From assembly GCF_041321145.1 (NCBI RefSeq), contig NZ_JBGGWA010000015.1, forward strand, positions 62,001-126,000: a stretch of 64,000 bases of DNA, written 5' to 3'. Both the position numbers and the translations under genes were made by a program. Under the pieces are notes generated by a model. It had not been told where the DNA came from and made no database searches. It saw only the letters and a program-made list of their open reading frames with translations. The stretch is from Paraburkholderia sp041321145 (GTDB lineage: Bacteria > Pseudomonadota > Gammaproteobacteria > Burkholderiales > Burkholderiaceae). Shown piece after piece: positions 35,284 to 45,142 of the stretch (within the stretch, counting starts at the first letter, position 1; the number at the start of each line of letters is the position of its first letter).

Positions 35284-36838
35284 ATGAAGAAGGCCGCGAC
35301 ACCACGAACGGCCCTCTCTGCAGGCATTGCCAAAGTATTGAAGCGGCTTCATTATCCGCTGGATGTGATGCTGCTGTGCGTGCGATGGTATGTAGCCCAT
35401 TCGCTCAGTCTTCGGGATCTCGAGGAGATGATGGCTGAACGCGCCATCGGGGTCGATCATTCGACGGTGCATCGGTGGGTGCTCAAATTGGTGCCGTTGT
35501 TTGAAAAGACGTTTCGCATGCACAAGCTTCCTGTGGGCAAGAGCTGGCGTATGGATGAAACGTATAGTACGCCCAGCCAACGTAGCCCGCCTACATGGGG
35601 GTGAAGTTGCTTGACCATGTTTGGAATGCAAAACCCGGAGAAGTTGTCGTTGCAGTACCGGGGTATGCCCTTTCTCTGCTACGAGAGAAAGTGAGCCGAA
35701 GCGGCGGTGACTTGCCGACACTGGCAAGGTGACGAAGTCCGTGGGAAACGGGGCTTGCGGCGAAGCGGTTACGCCAAGATGAGCCTCCAGGCTGAGCATG
35801 GGACGGTTGAGGAACACGAACCTGTTTGAACGCATCTGAGGGTTGAATCGTCACCCCTGCCTTCAACACCGCTTAACAGGCAGGACGCGGATCGTTGCCG
35901 ATCATATGTACGGCCCAGCAACGCGAACGCTGATTGGATATGTAGGCCCATCAGCAGGGAACCATGGAGAGCGCGTAGCTAGGCCGTGGTATTCGCGACG
36001 ACTTGCGGCAAGCAAGGATAAAGACTGCGACAGGCAGCCTCGCCCGTGCGCTTGAGTCCAGCATGTGAACTGGGGAAGGCTTGCACAGATGTTAAGGGAG
36101 TGTGCCCCCGATGATGTGCAAGCTGGCGGAGCCTCCGTAGTAGTCCGAGGCCGGGAAAGCCGGCTACATGGCGAAGGGAGGCAGTTGAAGTGGTTTGCCT
36201 GGTTGATTAACTGACTGTAGTGAGGTGAAGACCTTCGATAATCAGTGAAATACAAAGCAAACGGGCGGCACGGCGGACGGTGCCGCCTTTGATTGGATCG
36301 ACACTTCAGCGGAGAGCCGGATGCGCTGAGAGGCGCACGTCCGGTTCGGGGAGGAGAGGCGGGGAAATAGTTCGACTACGCCCTGTCTCTTACTCCACTC
36401 AAGGTCAAAGGCTCGTGGAAATACCTTTATCGCGCCGTGGACAAGGCAGGCAATACCATCGACTTTCTGTTCAGAGCCAAGCGGGACAAGGCTGCCGCGC
36501 GCTGCTTCTTCGAGAAAGCCATCGCTCAGAATGGCGCACCCGAGACGGTGACCATCGACAAGAGTGGTTCCAATCTGGGGGCGCTTCATGCAGTGAACGC
36601 CGAGCGCGAGACGCCCATCAAGGTTCGGCAGGTGAAGTATCTGAACAACGTGGTGGAGCAGGACCATCGGGCGATCAAGCGCAGAACTAGAGCGATGCTC
36701 GGGTTCAAGGACTTCGATTGCGCGCGAGTCATTCTGAGCGGCATTGAAGTTGTGCATATGATCAAGAAAGGGCAGATGAAGTGCGCAAACAAAACGCCGC
36801 TTTCTGCCGCCAACCAGTTCTACTCTCTCGCTTCATAA
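35284..36838 (+). CDS. IS6-type transposase, split by a group II intron
   Basis: Exon 1 (35284-35566) gives the N-terminal helix-turn-helix (SLRDLEEMMAERAIGVDHST) and WRMDETY with the first catalytic Asp. Exon 2 (36399-36838) gives KVKGSWKYLYRAVDKAGNTI, VTIDKSGSN with the second Asp, and NVVEQDHRAIKRRTRAMLGF with the Glu. Joining the exons at TATA|TC restores one frame (94 codons, ATC, then 145 codons), 240 residues, the normal family length. So the enzyme could be made only if the intron splices. Without splicing the first exon ends in a 107-codon frame. Confidence 0.85.
35567..36398 (+). mobile_element. ORF-less group II intron (832 bases)
   Basis: Begins GTACGCC after exon TATA and ends CTCCAC before TCAAG. 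Domain V is at about 36311-36350 (GAGCCGGATGCGC, GAGA loop, GCGCACGTCCGGTTC) and domain VI follows (CGGGGAAATAGTTCGACTACG), with the usual AC end. No reverse transcriptase is encoded, so mobility and perhaps splicing need a protein in trans. The 3' third is nearly identical to the intron remnant at 56596, whose encoded protein would be the natural helper. Confidence 0.8.
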
Positions 36839-37056
36839 GCAATACATAACAATCGTATTTGCTCGGCCACGTCGTCTTACTGCGACAGAACCAAAAAGTC
36901 TGGCAACGATGGTTCCGTAGAAGCCGATTCCGCATCGACGTCCGCACCGGCGCAGTCCGGCACGTAACTGTCTGACACGATGGACCTCTTCCTATTGCCA
37001 AAAAGGGGGGCCGCCCTATGGCCAGTTGACATCCGGCTCATGGGTGAGCGTTGCCG

Positions 37057-37227
37057 CTATTCCGGCGAGTCTTCGTCGAACAGCTCGTCGTCCTCGGACT
37101 GCAGGATAGGGGCAGCACTGTCAGGTGCGGGTGAGCCGGTGTCACTGTTCGGGATGTCGACGAGCCGCTTGTCCTTGTCACGTTCGCGGCCAGCATTGCG
37201 GGTCTGTTCCTTTCGGTGGTTCGTCAT
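37057..37227 (-). CDS. small acidic hypothetical protein
   Basis: A 56-residue hydrophilic protein: MTNHRKEQTRNAGRERDKDK, then a Ser/Pro-rich linker and an acidic tail (QSEDDELFDEDSPE). AAGGAGC precedes the ATG at 37227 on the minus strand. Probably disordered; likely co-transcribed with the PRC-barrel gene upstream. Confidence 0.6.
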   Translation of the reverse strand: MTNHRKEQTRNAGRERDKDKRLVDIPNSDTGSPAPDSAAPILQSEDDELFDEDSPE

Positions 37228-37339
37228 GTCGTGCTCCTTGGAGGAGGCAGCGGCTCGGTGCACCGGCGTGTTGCCTGTGCACGCCGGTCGGGTCAGGCAG
37301 GCAGAGTGGCGACCGCGCATTCTGCCTGCCAAAACGAGG

Positions 37340-37810
37340 CTAGAGGTCAGTTACGTCCCCTCCGCTGACATCGCGGGTCGCAGACCAGTACGGGTCACGA
37401 TTGTAATACTGGTGGACGGTAGTACCCCACCGCGCGTCGGCCATTGTCGGCCAATGGTCCTTGTCGAAGCCCTGCTCATCCTTGATTCGCTGCGCCGCAA
37501 TGTCGACGACGAAGCATTTCTCGTCGGTATCCAGCGTCAGCGCGCTCCAGGGAATCGCGTGCAGCTTGCTGCCCATGCCAAGAAAGCCTCCCTCGGCGAG
37601 AACGGCGTATGCGATGCGGCCACCACGAACGTCAAGCATGATGTCGGATATTTTGCCAACGTGTTCTCCGTCAGACGACATCACCTTGGTGCCATCCAGA
37701 GTCGATGCGGCCATCACATCAGGTCCTGGCCCATCGCCAACTCCGCTGCCAACGATGTTCGCGCCTGCTCCGCCGGTCTGCGACGGTATTTTGGGGTCAA
37801 GGGTTGTCAT
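37340..37810 (-). CDS. PRC-barrel domain protein
   Basis: A 156-residue soluble protein. The PRC-barrel (about 35-110) reads KVMSSDGEHVGKISDIMLDV, GGRIAYAVLAEGGFLGMGSK, then HAIPWSALTLDTDEKCFVVD. Stand-alone bacterial PRC proteins are often stress-induced; partners are unknown. AGGAGA precedes the start. A small acidic gene follows on the same strand. Confidence 0.87.
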   Translation of the reverse strand: MTTLDPKIPSQTGGAGANIVGSGVGDGPGPDVMAASTLDGTKVMSSDGEHVGKISDIMLDVRGGRIAYAVLAEGGFLGMGSKLHAIPWSALTLDTDEKCFVVDIAAQRIKDEQGFDKDHWPTMADARWGTTVHQYYNRDPYWSATRDVSGGDVTDL

Positions 37811-38322
37811 GGTCTTCTCCTATAGGTTGATGCCCGTAGGCGCGCAATGCGCATGCCACAACGACCATTGTTCGCACATGGCATGCGTGCCTGATGCCAG
37901 TGTCTGCGACGGCTGCTGGCTCATGCCGAGGCAGTCAAAGTCCAAGGTTCAGCAAGGGCTAACTCGGTCGGCAGATTTACACGCCATCCCCACTCCCGTC
38001 AGTGAACAATCTCTGTCTATAGGTTGGCGTACGACAGTTATCGGCATGGATTCTCGCCAGCGCCCGTGCACTCTGCCGGCGGTGTATTGACCACCCTGAA
38101 AACGGACAGCAGCGTCCAGGGAACCTCCTTCAGTGCGGCGCAGCGGCATGCGCGTGCCCGTGCGCGGGCCGCCGCGGCGCGCGCAATAGTTCCTGGACGG
38201 CGGATGGTGAAAACTAGGGACCTCTGCGACGGCCAACGGCGGCACGGGAATTGCATGAATCAACGCAGCGGGTTGCACCGACCCGGGTCGCGACTGTCGC
38301 TTCGCACACGAGGGAGACCATC
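37811..38322. other. divergent intergenic region, no supported gene
   Basis: Lies between the minus-strand PRC gene and the plus-strand Gly-rich exported protein and must hold promoters for both. The long antisense frames here lack motifs. Confidence 0.5.
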
Positions 38323-38622
38323 ATGCGAGCTGCTACGAAAGGATTCCTGTTGTCGGCGTTCATTCTGAGTTTGTCTGGCGCCGCATATGCGCAGGGTGCG
38401 GGCACAAGTGGTGGTGGGGGCGCTGGTGCAGGCCAGGGCGGCACCGGAATGGGAACGCCGAACGCAAATGGAGCCACGGAGTCACCATCTGGCGCGTCCG
38501 GCGCAAACACGATGGGGAAGTCGGGCGATATGTCGCAAAAGCAGATGAAGCCGAAGATGCAGAAGAAGGGAGGAATGGCTGCACCTGCTTCCGACAGCGG
38601 CGGTATGAAGAAGGCCTACTGA
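38323..38622 (+). CDS. small exported Gly-rich protein
   Basis: A 99-residue protein: signal peptide MRAATKGFLLSAFILSLSGA, then AYAQ, a Gly/Ala/Asn-rich mature region and a Met/Lys-rich tail (QKQMKPKMQKKGGMAAP). AGGGAGA is upstream of the ATG. The repeated Met residues recall copper-binding or oxidant-scavenging periplasmic peptides, but this is only compositional. Confidence 0.65.
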   Translation: MRAATKGFLLSAFILSLSGAAYAQGAGTSGGGGAGAGQGGTGMGTPNANGATESPSGASGANTMGKSGDMSQKQMKPKMQKKGGMAAPASDSGGMKKAY

Positions 38623-38857
38623 CAGTGGTGCTGTTGCAGAGGCATCCTGTGTAGTTTGCAAGGTCGAATTGCGGTCAGGAGCGTTATGCGGCAACGTGAG
38701 GAAATTGGATAGCATCCGGTGCGTCGGGGGGGCCACGCACAACGACAACGGAAGGGACGCGCCGCGTGCATCGCGCCGCCGAACGGTTCGACTGCAAGAG
38801 TTGTGGCTCCCCTGGGCGGCCGACGGCGGGGCTCCTCCTCAGCGTGTCCGGCTTCCG

Positions 38858-39037
38858 TCACTTGGGCATCCGGCTCTTTGGTGCAGTTCCGTTTCCGTCG
38901 GCCGCGGACTCTTCTTCGTCTGTCTGGGCCCTCGCCTGCTCCCAATACTCGTCGGCGCGTCCCTCGGGGCTGCCGTCTTTTTCCCAGAGCTCATAGGCCC
39001 GCACACGAATTTTCTCTTCCCGCGAAACGTTGTCCAT
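38858..39037 (-). CDS. DUF2934 family small protein
   Basis: A 59-residue protein, third member of the family in the window: MDNVSREEKIRVRAYELWEK, DGSPEGRADEYWEQARAQ, then a short acidic tail ending KSRMPK. A GGAGA ribosome site precedes the ATG at 39037. It is the most conserved of the three copies. Confidence 0.75.
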   Translation of the reverse strand: MDNVSREEKIRVRAYELWEKDGSPEGRADEYWEQARAQTDEEESAADGNGTAPKSRMPK

Positions 39038-39353
39038 TGCAATCTCTCCAGTAGATTATTCACGAACAGCCGCCCATGTCGTTGCTCGGCCTGCCGTTTC
39101 GACGGCGGCACGCGCAAGAGCCGACGCCCGAGCAGACCCGGTCCATCGAAACCCAGTGCAGCGAACGCATCAGAACCATTGGCATTTGCGTGCAGTTCCT
39201 CAGGCTGATGCCCGACTTCATGTTTGATGCCGGATTTCGACGCCTGGTGCCGGGCGCCACTTTTTTCCCCAGACGCTCTCGCACGACTCCGCCCTGAAAG
39301 TACAACGCCAGACCGGACCGGGCATCGTGCGATTCAGAGATGCAGACTTTTCC
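39038..39353. other. no supported gene
   Basis: A plus frame (39076-39297) has no recognised motif. Likely contains the promoter of the minus-strand DUF2934 gene. Confidence 0.4.
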
Positions 39354-39557
39354 CTAGACCGGTTTGATATTTGCGGCCTGCTTGCCCTTCGGCCCCATTT
39401 TCACGTCGAAGCTGACCTTCTGATTCTCCTGCAAGGTCTTGAAACCTGCCCCACTGATTTCCGAGAAGTGGGCAAACAGGTCGTCCCCGCCATCGTCCGG
39501 CGTGATGAATCCAAAACCCTTTGAGTCGTTAAACCACTTCACGGTTCCAGTCGCCAT
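39354..39557 (-). CDS. cspA: cold shock protein (CspA family)
   Basis: A 67-residue OB-fold nucleic-acid chaperone. RNP1 is KGFGFI and RNP2 is DLFAHF within MATGTVKWFNDSKGFGFITP. Residue 30's Ala replaces the usual Val/Ile in DLFVHF, a mild variation. AGGAG lies before the ATG at 39557. These proteins bind single-stranded RNA and melt secondary structure in cold or stationary phase. Confidence 0.93.
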   Translation of the reverse strand: MATGTVKWFNDSKGFGFITPDDGGDDLFAHFSEISGAGFKTLQENQKVSFDVKMGPKGKQAANIKPV

Positions 39558-39898
39558 CACTCACTCCTACAAATTTGAAGAGCGCGTTTTAATCCGGTGC
39601 GCGTAAGCCGTACATCTATTGCAACAGTTGCTTCGAGTGCCCTGGCTCAATCGCAGTGCCCGACCGCTATCCGGGACTTCCGCGGTGAAGTTGCAGTCTG
39701 CTGTGGTACGTGGGTCAATCCGGGTAAAACGCCGGGTCGGACCGCCCGATAGTGCGCTAGTACACTTCGCGGGTGCGCAGGGATGCCGTCGTCAGCAGCA
39801 ACACTCACGGCTCGTTACGTTCAGGGCTACGCAGGCCGACACCAGCGCGTGACTGCGGCGGTCTGTCTGGGGACAAACTGCAGGCAGGGCTGCGCGGT
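39558..39898. other. no supported gene
   Basis: Promoter and leader of the cold shock gene are expected at the left end; its long 5' leader cannot be delimited by eye. Confidence 0.4.
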
Positions 39899-40501
39899 TC
39901 ACTCGTCGCACAGGTCGCTACACGGCCCGGCATATCGAACATCCAGAGCGGAGCCGTCCCTGAAAACGAGTCGCTTCACGGTTCCAAAATCCGTAACGCT
40001 CTGAACGGCTTCGCGTTTTACGAAGACGCCTGGACGCTCGTCAGGCAGAACCAGTTGCATCAGCGCGCCGAATTTTTGCATGGCATCGAAAAAGCTGGAC
40101 TCGCGCGACGGCTCGGTCGCTCCTAACCAGTAGACGATGGCGGCGCAGGGATTCTGGGCATCGCGCGCGAGAAACCTCAGCCTTTGTTCGGCATGGATGT
40201 AGGACGACGGTTCGATATGTGGCACATCGCGCATTCGATTCTCCGTTGTTTGCCCCTGCGTATCACGGCGTTGACGCGTGACGCAGACCTCAGCATTCAA
40301 TTCGACCCAAGTGCGTCCCCAGCAGGTCGCATACCTCAACGCCGGCTCGTCATCAAAGCAGTAGTCCAGAGCAGCGAACGTCTCCGGCGCACGGCCGGCC
40401 TTCTCGATAACAAGGTCTGCGGCATGCAGACCACTGTGTGCGGGACATGTCCTTGCGATAAGCCGGTAACCTCGACGTAACGTCGAAATGGCCGCCGTCA
40501 T
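39899..40501 (-). CDS. hypothetical protein, possibly a fusion of two small proteins
   Basis: About 200 residues. The first part (RRGYRLIARTCPAHSGLHAA, then FDDEPALRYATCWGRTWVEL) looks like a small domain of its own; the second (MRDVPHIEPSSYIHAEQRLR, then RLVFRDGSALDVRYAGPCSD) like another. The join, about residue 85, is low in conservation features. Either one gene or two genes merged by loss of a stop. No family assigned; start codon uncertain. Confidence 0.5.
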   Translation of the reverse strand: MTAAISTLRRGYRLIARTCPAHSGLHAADLVIEKAGRAPETFAALDYCFDDEPALRYATCWGRTWVELNAEVCVTRQRRDTQGQTTENRMRDVPHIEPSSYIHAEQRLRFLARDAQNPCAAIVYWLGATEPSRESSFFDAMQKFGALMQLVLPDERPGVFVKREAVQSVTDFGTVKRLVFRDGSALDVRYAGPCSDLCDE

Positions 40502-41257
40502 TGCGCTATGTCCATCACGCTTCTTCGTCCACGCCAAGTGTTTGTGGCGCGTCACTGCAACGGCACGACTTCGCTGGGGTCACTTGCCCGCGCAGCAGCC
40601 CACGTATTGGGATTTCATGTCGAAGGAGCATTCTGCGGTAAACACACGACTGCTAAAACCAGTGTTAACGCTACATGTTTTGACTCCACATGCACGTTGT
40701 AGCCGGTGAGTTCCCCGTCAGTTGGCAAGAGCAGGGAAGGTAGTTGCCAGCGGCGTCGCGCGCTCTGCCAGATGTGCGTTTCCATCCAGAAGCAGCAAGC
40801 CGGAGTGCGGCTAGCTGTCGACGGGCGCAGTTAGTGGCTCGCGCCTTACGTTAGCCGGTCCAATCCAGCAGGGGCAAACGTCAGTCCTTCGATGGCTGCG
40901 GCAAAATTCGCCAGTTGTAGCGGCAGGGGTGGGTTGTCACGGCTCCGCGCTCGCGCATCTTCCAAAGCGTCGAAAGACGCTTTCGCCTCGCGAGGGGCAG
41001 CACTGACGCGTCCTGGCGCCGGAGCTTCGAGTGAGGATTCGAATCCATGCGTCAGACGCTTCGCAGCACTTTGTAACGACGTCCGGTCGAAAGTGGCCTG
41101 GTACACCACCGGTCGAAATCGGCCCGTCGTCCAGCCTTCCGGTAACAAGCATGTTTGCGTGTCGAGCCGTGATGTGGGCTGCGGCAGATGGGGATGAACT
41201 CGGTGAGGCAGGCGAGGACGACCCCTTGATGCGGCATATCAGTTCAGATGTCGGGCC
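40502..41257. other. intergenic, no supported gene
   Basis: About 750 bases with no convincing coding frame on either strand; antisense frames here lack ribosome sites and motifs. Confidence 0.45.
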
Positions 41258-43015
41258 CTAACCCCCCAACACCATCGCGAGGTCATTGAGTGACAGCGGC
41301 TTGATGAGATGGGCGTCGAACACCCGTTCGTCGGTTGCGGGCATGCCGGTTGCCCTCTTGTAGCCCGTCAAGGCCACCAGCTTCGTCAGTGAGCACTGCG
41401 CCCGAAGACGGAGCAACTGTGCCAGTTCCTGACCGTCCATGCCGGGCATCGCGATATCAATGAGCGCAACGTCCGGACTGAAAGACTCGACTATTGCAAG
41501 TGCTTCAGGTCCGTTCGTCGCCCGCTTGACCTCATGTCCTTCCAGTTCCAGCAATGTGCCCAGCGCCTCGGTGGCGTCTGCGCTGTCATCGACAAGCAGG
41601 ATGCGTTTTGGCTCAATCGTGCGCGGCGCAGCGGCGGACCAAGCCACCACGCTTGCGCAGACAATGGGCAGCCGTAGCGTTACTTCGGTTCCCTGACCTT
41701 CGCCGGCGCTCGCGATGGTGACGGCCCCATTGTGTGCCGTCACCAGGTGCTTGACCACAGCCAGTCCGATTCCGAGTCCGCCTTCTGAGTGCTTGCGCGC
41801 GGACGCTGACTGGGCAAACATCTCGAAAACATGCGGGAGCAATGACGCCGGGATGCCTGACCCATTGTCCTTTACGGTGATGACCGCATCGCCGGGCGAC
41901 TCGCCGGGCGTTGGCTCGCTGCTCAGGTCCGGCGCCTCCACCGTCAGCGAGATGTCGCCGCCGGGAGGCGTGTATTTCACCGCATTGGACAGCAGGTTAC
42001 AGACTACCTGCGTGAGGCGCATGACATCCGCGTGGACGGTTACCGGATACGGTGGAACTGTGATATGCAGTTCGTGCTGACTGGTGCGAACATCGGACTT
42101 CATTGCAGTTACCGCATCCGCGACGATGTCCTGGAGCAATCCGTAAGAACGGTGAACAGCCAGTTTCCCATGCTTGACTCTTGAAGCATCAAGCAGGTCG
42201 CTGACCAGTCGTTTCAATAGCCGCAGCTGCCTGTCGGCGATGTCCAGGGCGGATAGCACGGAAGGAGAGTCGGCACTTAGCTTGCGCGCGGCCATCAGGG
42301 CGCTGTCAATAGGAGCAATCGGATTGCGCAACTCATGGCTGAGGGTCGCAATGAAATCGTCCTTCCGTGCCTCAGCCAGCGCAAGCGCATTCCCTGCGGC
42401 CTCCGCGTCCGCGGCTCGGGCTTCTGCCGCGGCCTTTGCCTGGGTAATCGTCAGCGTCGCACAGGTGAAGTTCGCCAGGCTGGTCAGGATTCTGCGGTCC
42501 TCCGTGTCGAACAGACGCTGCCTGTCATGAGACATTACCCACAGGGTGCCCCACGGCTCCGGTCGGCCTGGAATCGGTACGACCAGTTCTTCAACGACCT
42601 CCGGGGCAATGTGTTCGAGGCACGCGAAGTGGCGCTGGGGAAATGAGAACAGTTGCGCCTCAGACAGCCTGAGCGTGACGCCACTCGGGCTGTCGTCACT
42701 CGGGACGACGGTGCCTGCGAAGGCGGCGCAGTGGCCCGAGAGCGCGGCCCAGCGAAATGCCGGAACACCGTCAGCACAATGCTCCCGCAGGCCGATGCCA
42801 GCGCTACCGGCGTCGCACAGGTTCAGTGCCATGTCAGCCAAGGTCTGCAGCATGGCGGCGTCTGGCGACGTGAGTGCACGTGCCAGACGGTGCAACGCAT
42901 CGTTTTCTGCAGCGAAGTCGGGCGCGCGATGCGAGCGTTCGTCGAGTACCGCAGTGATTAACGTGCCCGCATGCCGTGCGCGGTCCTCTGCAGGTGGCGC
43001 AGACGGTCCGGCCAT
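41258..43015 (-). CDS. hybrid sensor histidine kinase/response regulator
   Basis: A 585-residue soluble kinase. Domains: GAF-like sensor (about 45-190), HisKA with FIATLSHELRNPIAP and His227, HATPase with N box CNLLSNAVKYTPPGG, G1 DNGSGIP and G2 GLGIGLAV (340-445), then a receiver (470-580) with acceptor Asp520 (VALIDIAMPGMDG) and Lys572 (LIKPLS). No membrane segments, so it senses a cytoplasmic signal. Phosphate passes from His227 to Asp520 and probably on to a separate protein; stand-alone receivers lie at 45143 and 45826. It is transcribed opposite to those genes. Confidence 0.93.
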   Translation of the reverse strand: MAGPSAPPAEDRARHAGTLITAVLDERSHRAPDFAAENDALHRLARALTSPDAAMLQTLADMALNLCDAGSAGIGLREHCADGVPAFRWAALSGHCAAFAGTVVPSDDSPSGVTLRLSEAQLFSFPQRHFACLEHIAPEVVEELVVPIPGRPEPWGTLWVMSHDRQRLFDTEDRRILTSLANFTCATLTITQAKAAAEARAADAEAAGNALALAEARKDDFIATLSHELRNPIAPIDSALMAARKLSADSPSVLSALDIADRQLRLLKRLVSDLLDASRVKHGKLAVHRSYGLLQDIVADAVTAMKSDVRTSQHELHITVPPYPVTVHADVMRLTQVVCNLLSNAVKYTPPGGDISLTVEAPDLSSEPTPGESPGDAVITVKDNGSGIPASLLPHVFEMFAQSASARKHSEGGLGIGLAVVKHLVTAHNGAVTIASAGEGQGTEVTLRLPIVCASVVAWSAAAPRTIEPKRILLVDDSADATEALGTLLELEGHEVKRATNGPEALAIVESFSPDVALIDIAMPGMDGQELAQLLRLRAQCSLTKLVALTGYKRATGMPATDERVFDAHLIKPLSLNDLAMVLGG

Positions 43016-43189
43016 GAGCCCTCCCGGTTGTAATTTGTATTACGGATGCGCGGAAGAAGTACTTTTTCGGAATGAATTGTAGCTCCTGCAACCCGAAAAT
43101 TGCGATGGGCTCCTGGTGGAATAACAATGCACGGCGCGGGAACACCAGGTTCGGCTCTCATTTATCTGTCTGGTTGAAGATGGGACTGA

Positions 43190-43640
43190 TTGGTGACGCT
43201 GCTTCTTGTCGATGGCGACCCGAATATTCTGCGGCCGCTTCAACTGCCGCTCGCGCGGGAAGGCTACCGCGCGTGCTCATGGCGTCCGACGGGCAAGCCG
43301 CGCTCCACTGCGAGTGCTACCGAGCGGTCGAATCTCATCGTGAAGGACTGGATGATGTCGCGTATGGATGGATGGCGTTGGGCCGTGCCGGCGGCTCAAG
43401 AACGACCCGGCGACGGCCGACATTTCAGTGGCCATGCTGTCAGCCGCGTGGCCACTTTATCCAACGGAGCGACCTGCGCAATCGTTGCCGACCCTGTCGT
43501 CGACAATCGGGCTGCGTTTCTCGGGAATTCCCAAGCGGATGACGTTTTGTTGTCTGCCCGGCCCTCGGAGATGTCGTGCAGGAGGCTGGGAAGGATCCCG
43601 GTATCGTCCGTCCCGCAGAACGAGGGAACTTTCGACCGCA
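43190..43640 (+). pseudogene. response-regulator receiver, frameshifted
   Basis: TLLLVDGDPNILRPLQLPLA, then MASDGQAALH in a second frame, IVKDWMMSRMDG in the first again and PCRRLKNDPATADISVAMLS in a third. Together these form a receiver domain with the acceptor Asp in KDWMMSRMDG, but at least two frame changes and a missing C-terminal lysine make it dead. It most resembles the receiver at 45826. Confidence 0.65.
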
Positions 43641-43920
43641 TGAGAGGAGACGGACGCGTCTCTTGAACGAAAGAGCCTGCTCTCAATGAGCCCATCTGGG
43701 GCGGGTCAAGGAACTGCCTGCACTCGAAGCGTTGAGTAATGCCCCAAGCCCGGCGCACACTTCGCGAGATGGGAATGTTTTGACATCCAAGCCGCTGCTC
43801 GCCGCCGGTCGCGAAGACCTGTCCCGTTCCGACCGGCCACAATGCTGTTGCTTCCGGATAGAATGCAGTCAGAAAAACAAGTCCCATTCCGGTGGGGCCT
43901 ACCGAGAGAGAGACAGCACA

Positions 43921-44859
43921 ATGAACCCAACAGGCGCGGTGCCGTTTGGTTCCGGGCCGGCTGACGCGCTAATTCGCGCGTTCGCAGCCGGGTCGCTAAT
44001 TGTGGCGACCTACGACCCGGAAGACGTCTTGCGTTATGCGAGTGCCGCCTTCAAACGGGCGTTCCGTCTGGAAGCGGTCGAAGGAACGATGACGTTTGCC
44101 GACCTGATATTGCGAGGGGTGCAAGCCGGTATCGGCCCAAGAATAGATTGCGAGGACGCCCGGGTATTTATTGCTGACGCACAACGGCGACGACGCAGTC
44201 GGCCGGGGCAGCGTTTTTTTACAACGGACATGGTCGACGGCAGCTGGTACTGGATGACCGAAACGCTGCTGGATGACGGCTGGCTTGTCCTCGTGGGCAG
44301 TGAAATTTCCCCGCTGAAAGAGAACGAGCAGGCACTAGCGAATGCCCACAGGCGCGCTTTGCATGAGGCGAGGACCGATGCACTCACGGCACTTCCCAAC
44401 CGCCGACAGGTCCTCGACTACCTTGGCAGCGCAATTTTGACTCTGCCGGCTCCCGGAACGTCAGTCGCAATCGTACTTTTTGACCTGGACTGGTTCAAAA
44501 GCATCAACGACGAGCATGGGCACCTTGCCGGAGATGCTGTTCTCTGCGATTTCGCCGCCCTGGGCACAAGCATGGCTCGTCCCTCCGATGTTATCGGGCG
44601 AATCGGAGGAGAGGAATTCCTGATTGTCATGCCCGGGACAGCAGCAGACGAGGCCTTGCAGTTCGCCGAACGATTACGTCAGGCGGCATCGAACCGGATT
44701 GTTGTCAGTCTGGTGGGAAAGCAGGTGCGATATTCCGTATCGGCTGGCGTTACCCAGGCCTCCCACCAGGACACGCTGGACGCACTATTCTGTCGCGCCG
44801 ACCGCGCACTTTACAAAGCTAAACGCAGAGGGCGGAATCAGGTTTCAGTCGAACTGTAG
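43921..44859 (+). CDS. PAS-GGDEF diguanylate cyclase
   Basis: A 312-residue protein: PAS-like sensor (about 20-140), then a GGDEF domain with IVLFDLDWFKSINDEHGHLA and the active site GGEEF (229-233). An intact RxxD inhibitory site (RPSD, 220-223) lies five residues before it, so product feedback is expected. It makes cyclic di-GMP, a switch between motility and biofilm. No membrane segment. GAGAGAGA precedes the ATG. Confidence 0.92.
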   Translation: MNPTGAVPFGSGPADALIRAFAAGSLIVATYDPEDVLRYASAAFKRAFRLEAVEGTMTFADLILRGVQAGIGPRIDCEDARVFIADAQRRRRSRPGQRFFTTDMVDGSWYWMTETLLDDGWLVLVGSEISPLKENEQALANAHRRALHEARTDALTALPNRRQVLDYLGSAILTLPAPGTSVAIVLFDLDWFKSINDEHGHLAGDAVLCDFAALGTSMARPSDVIGRIGGEEFLIVMPGTAADEALQFAERLRQAASNRIVVSLVGKQVRYSVSAGVTQASHQDTLDALFCRADRALYKAKRRGRNQVSVEL

Positions 44860-45142
44860 CTCCACTGGGTCCCTGAACGGCTGGAGACCGACTCCTGCGA
44901 ACTGAACACTACCTTCCCCATTCAGGTGAAGCGCCCGCAGAACGAGCAAAAAAAAACGAGGGCAGCCGGACGACTGCCTTGTCGCCTTGCGCCTACTAGA
45001 TGAACCTGCGGTTGCTCACTGAGGACCGCTGTCTTCGTCCGTCGGCCACTCGGGCCGGGAAACAGAGCCACGAGCCCTGAGCTTGCAGTTTCGCGCGCTG
45101 CCTGCCCTCTGAATTCGAGATGAGTGGCAGGAACGGTTATGA

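Larger units (their letters stand above)
35220..36892 (+). mobile_element. IS6-type insertion sequence carrying a group II intron
   Basis: Terminal inverted repeats GGTTCTGTCGCA (35220-35231) and TGCGACAGAACC (36881-36892) are perfect over 12 bp. They enclose a transposase gene split by an 832-base intron. No target duplication is visible in the eight bases on each side. The element begins just after the protease stop codon. Confidence 0.88.

Noticed and set aside
39076..39297. Frame beginning MSLLGLPFRRRHAQEP
   Set aside because: No ribosome site and no family; overlaps the probable promoter of the minus-strand DUF2934 gene.
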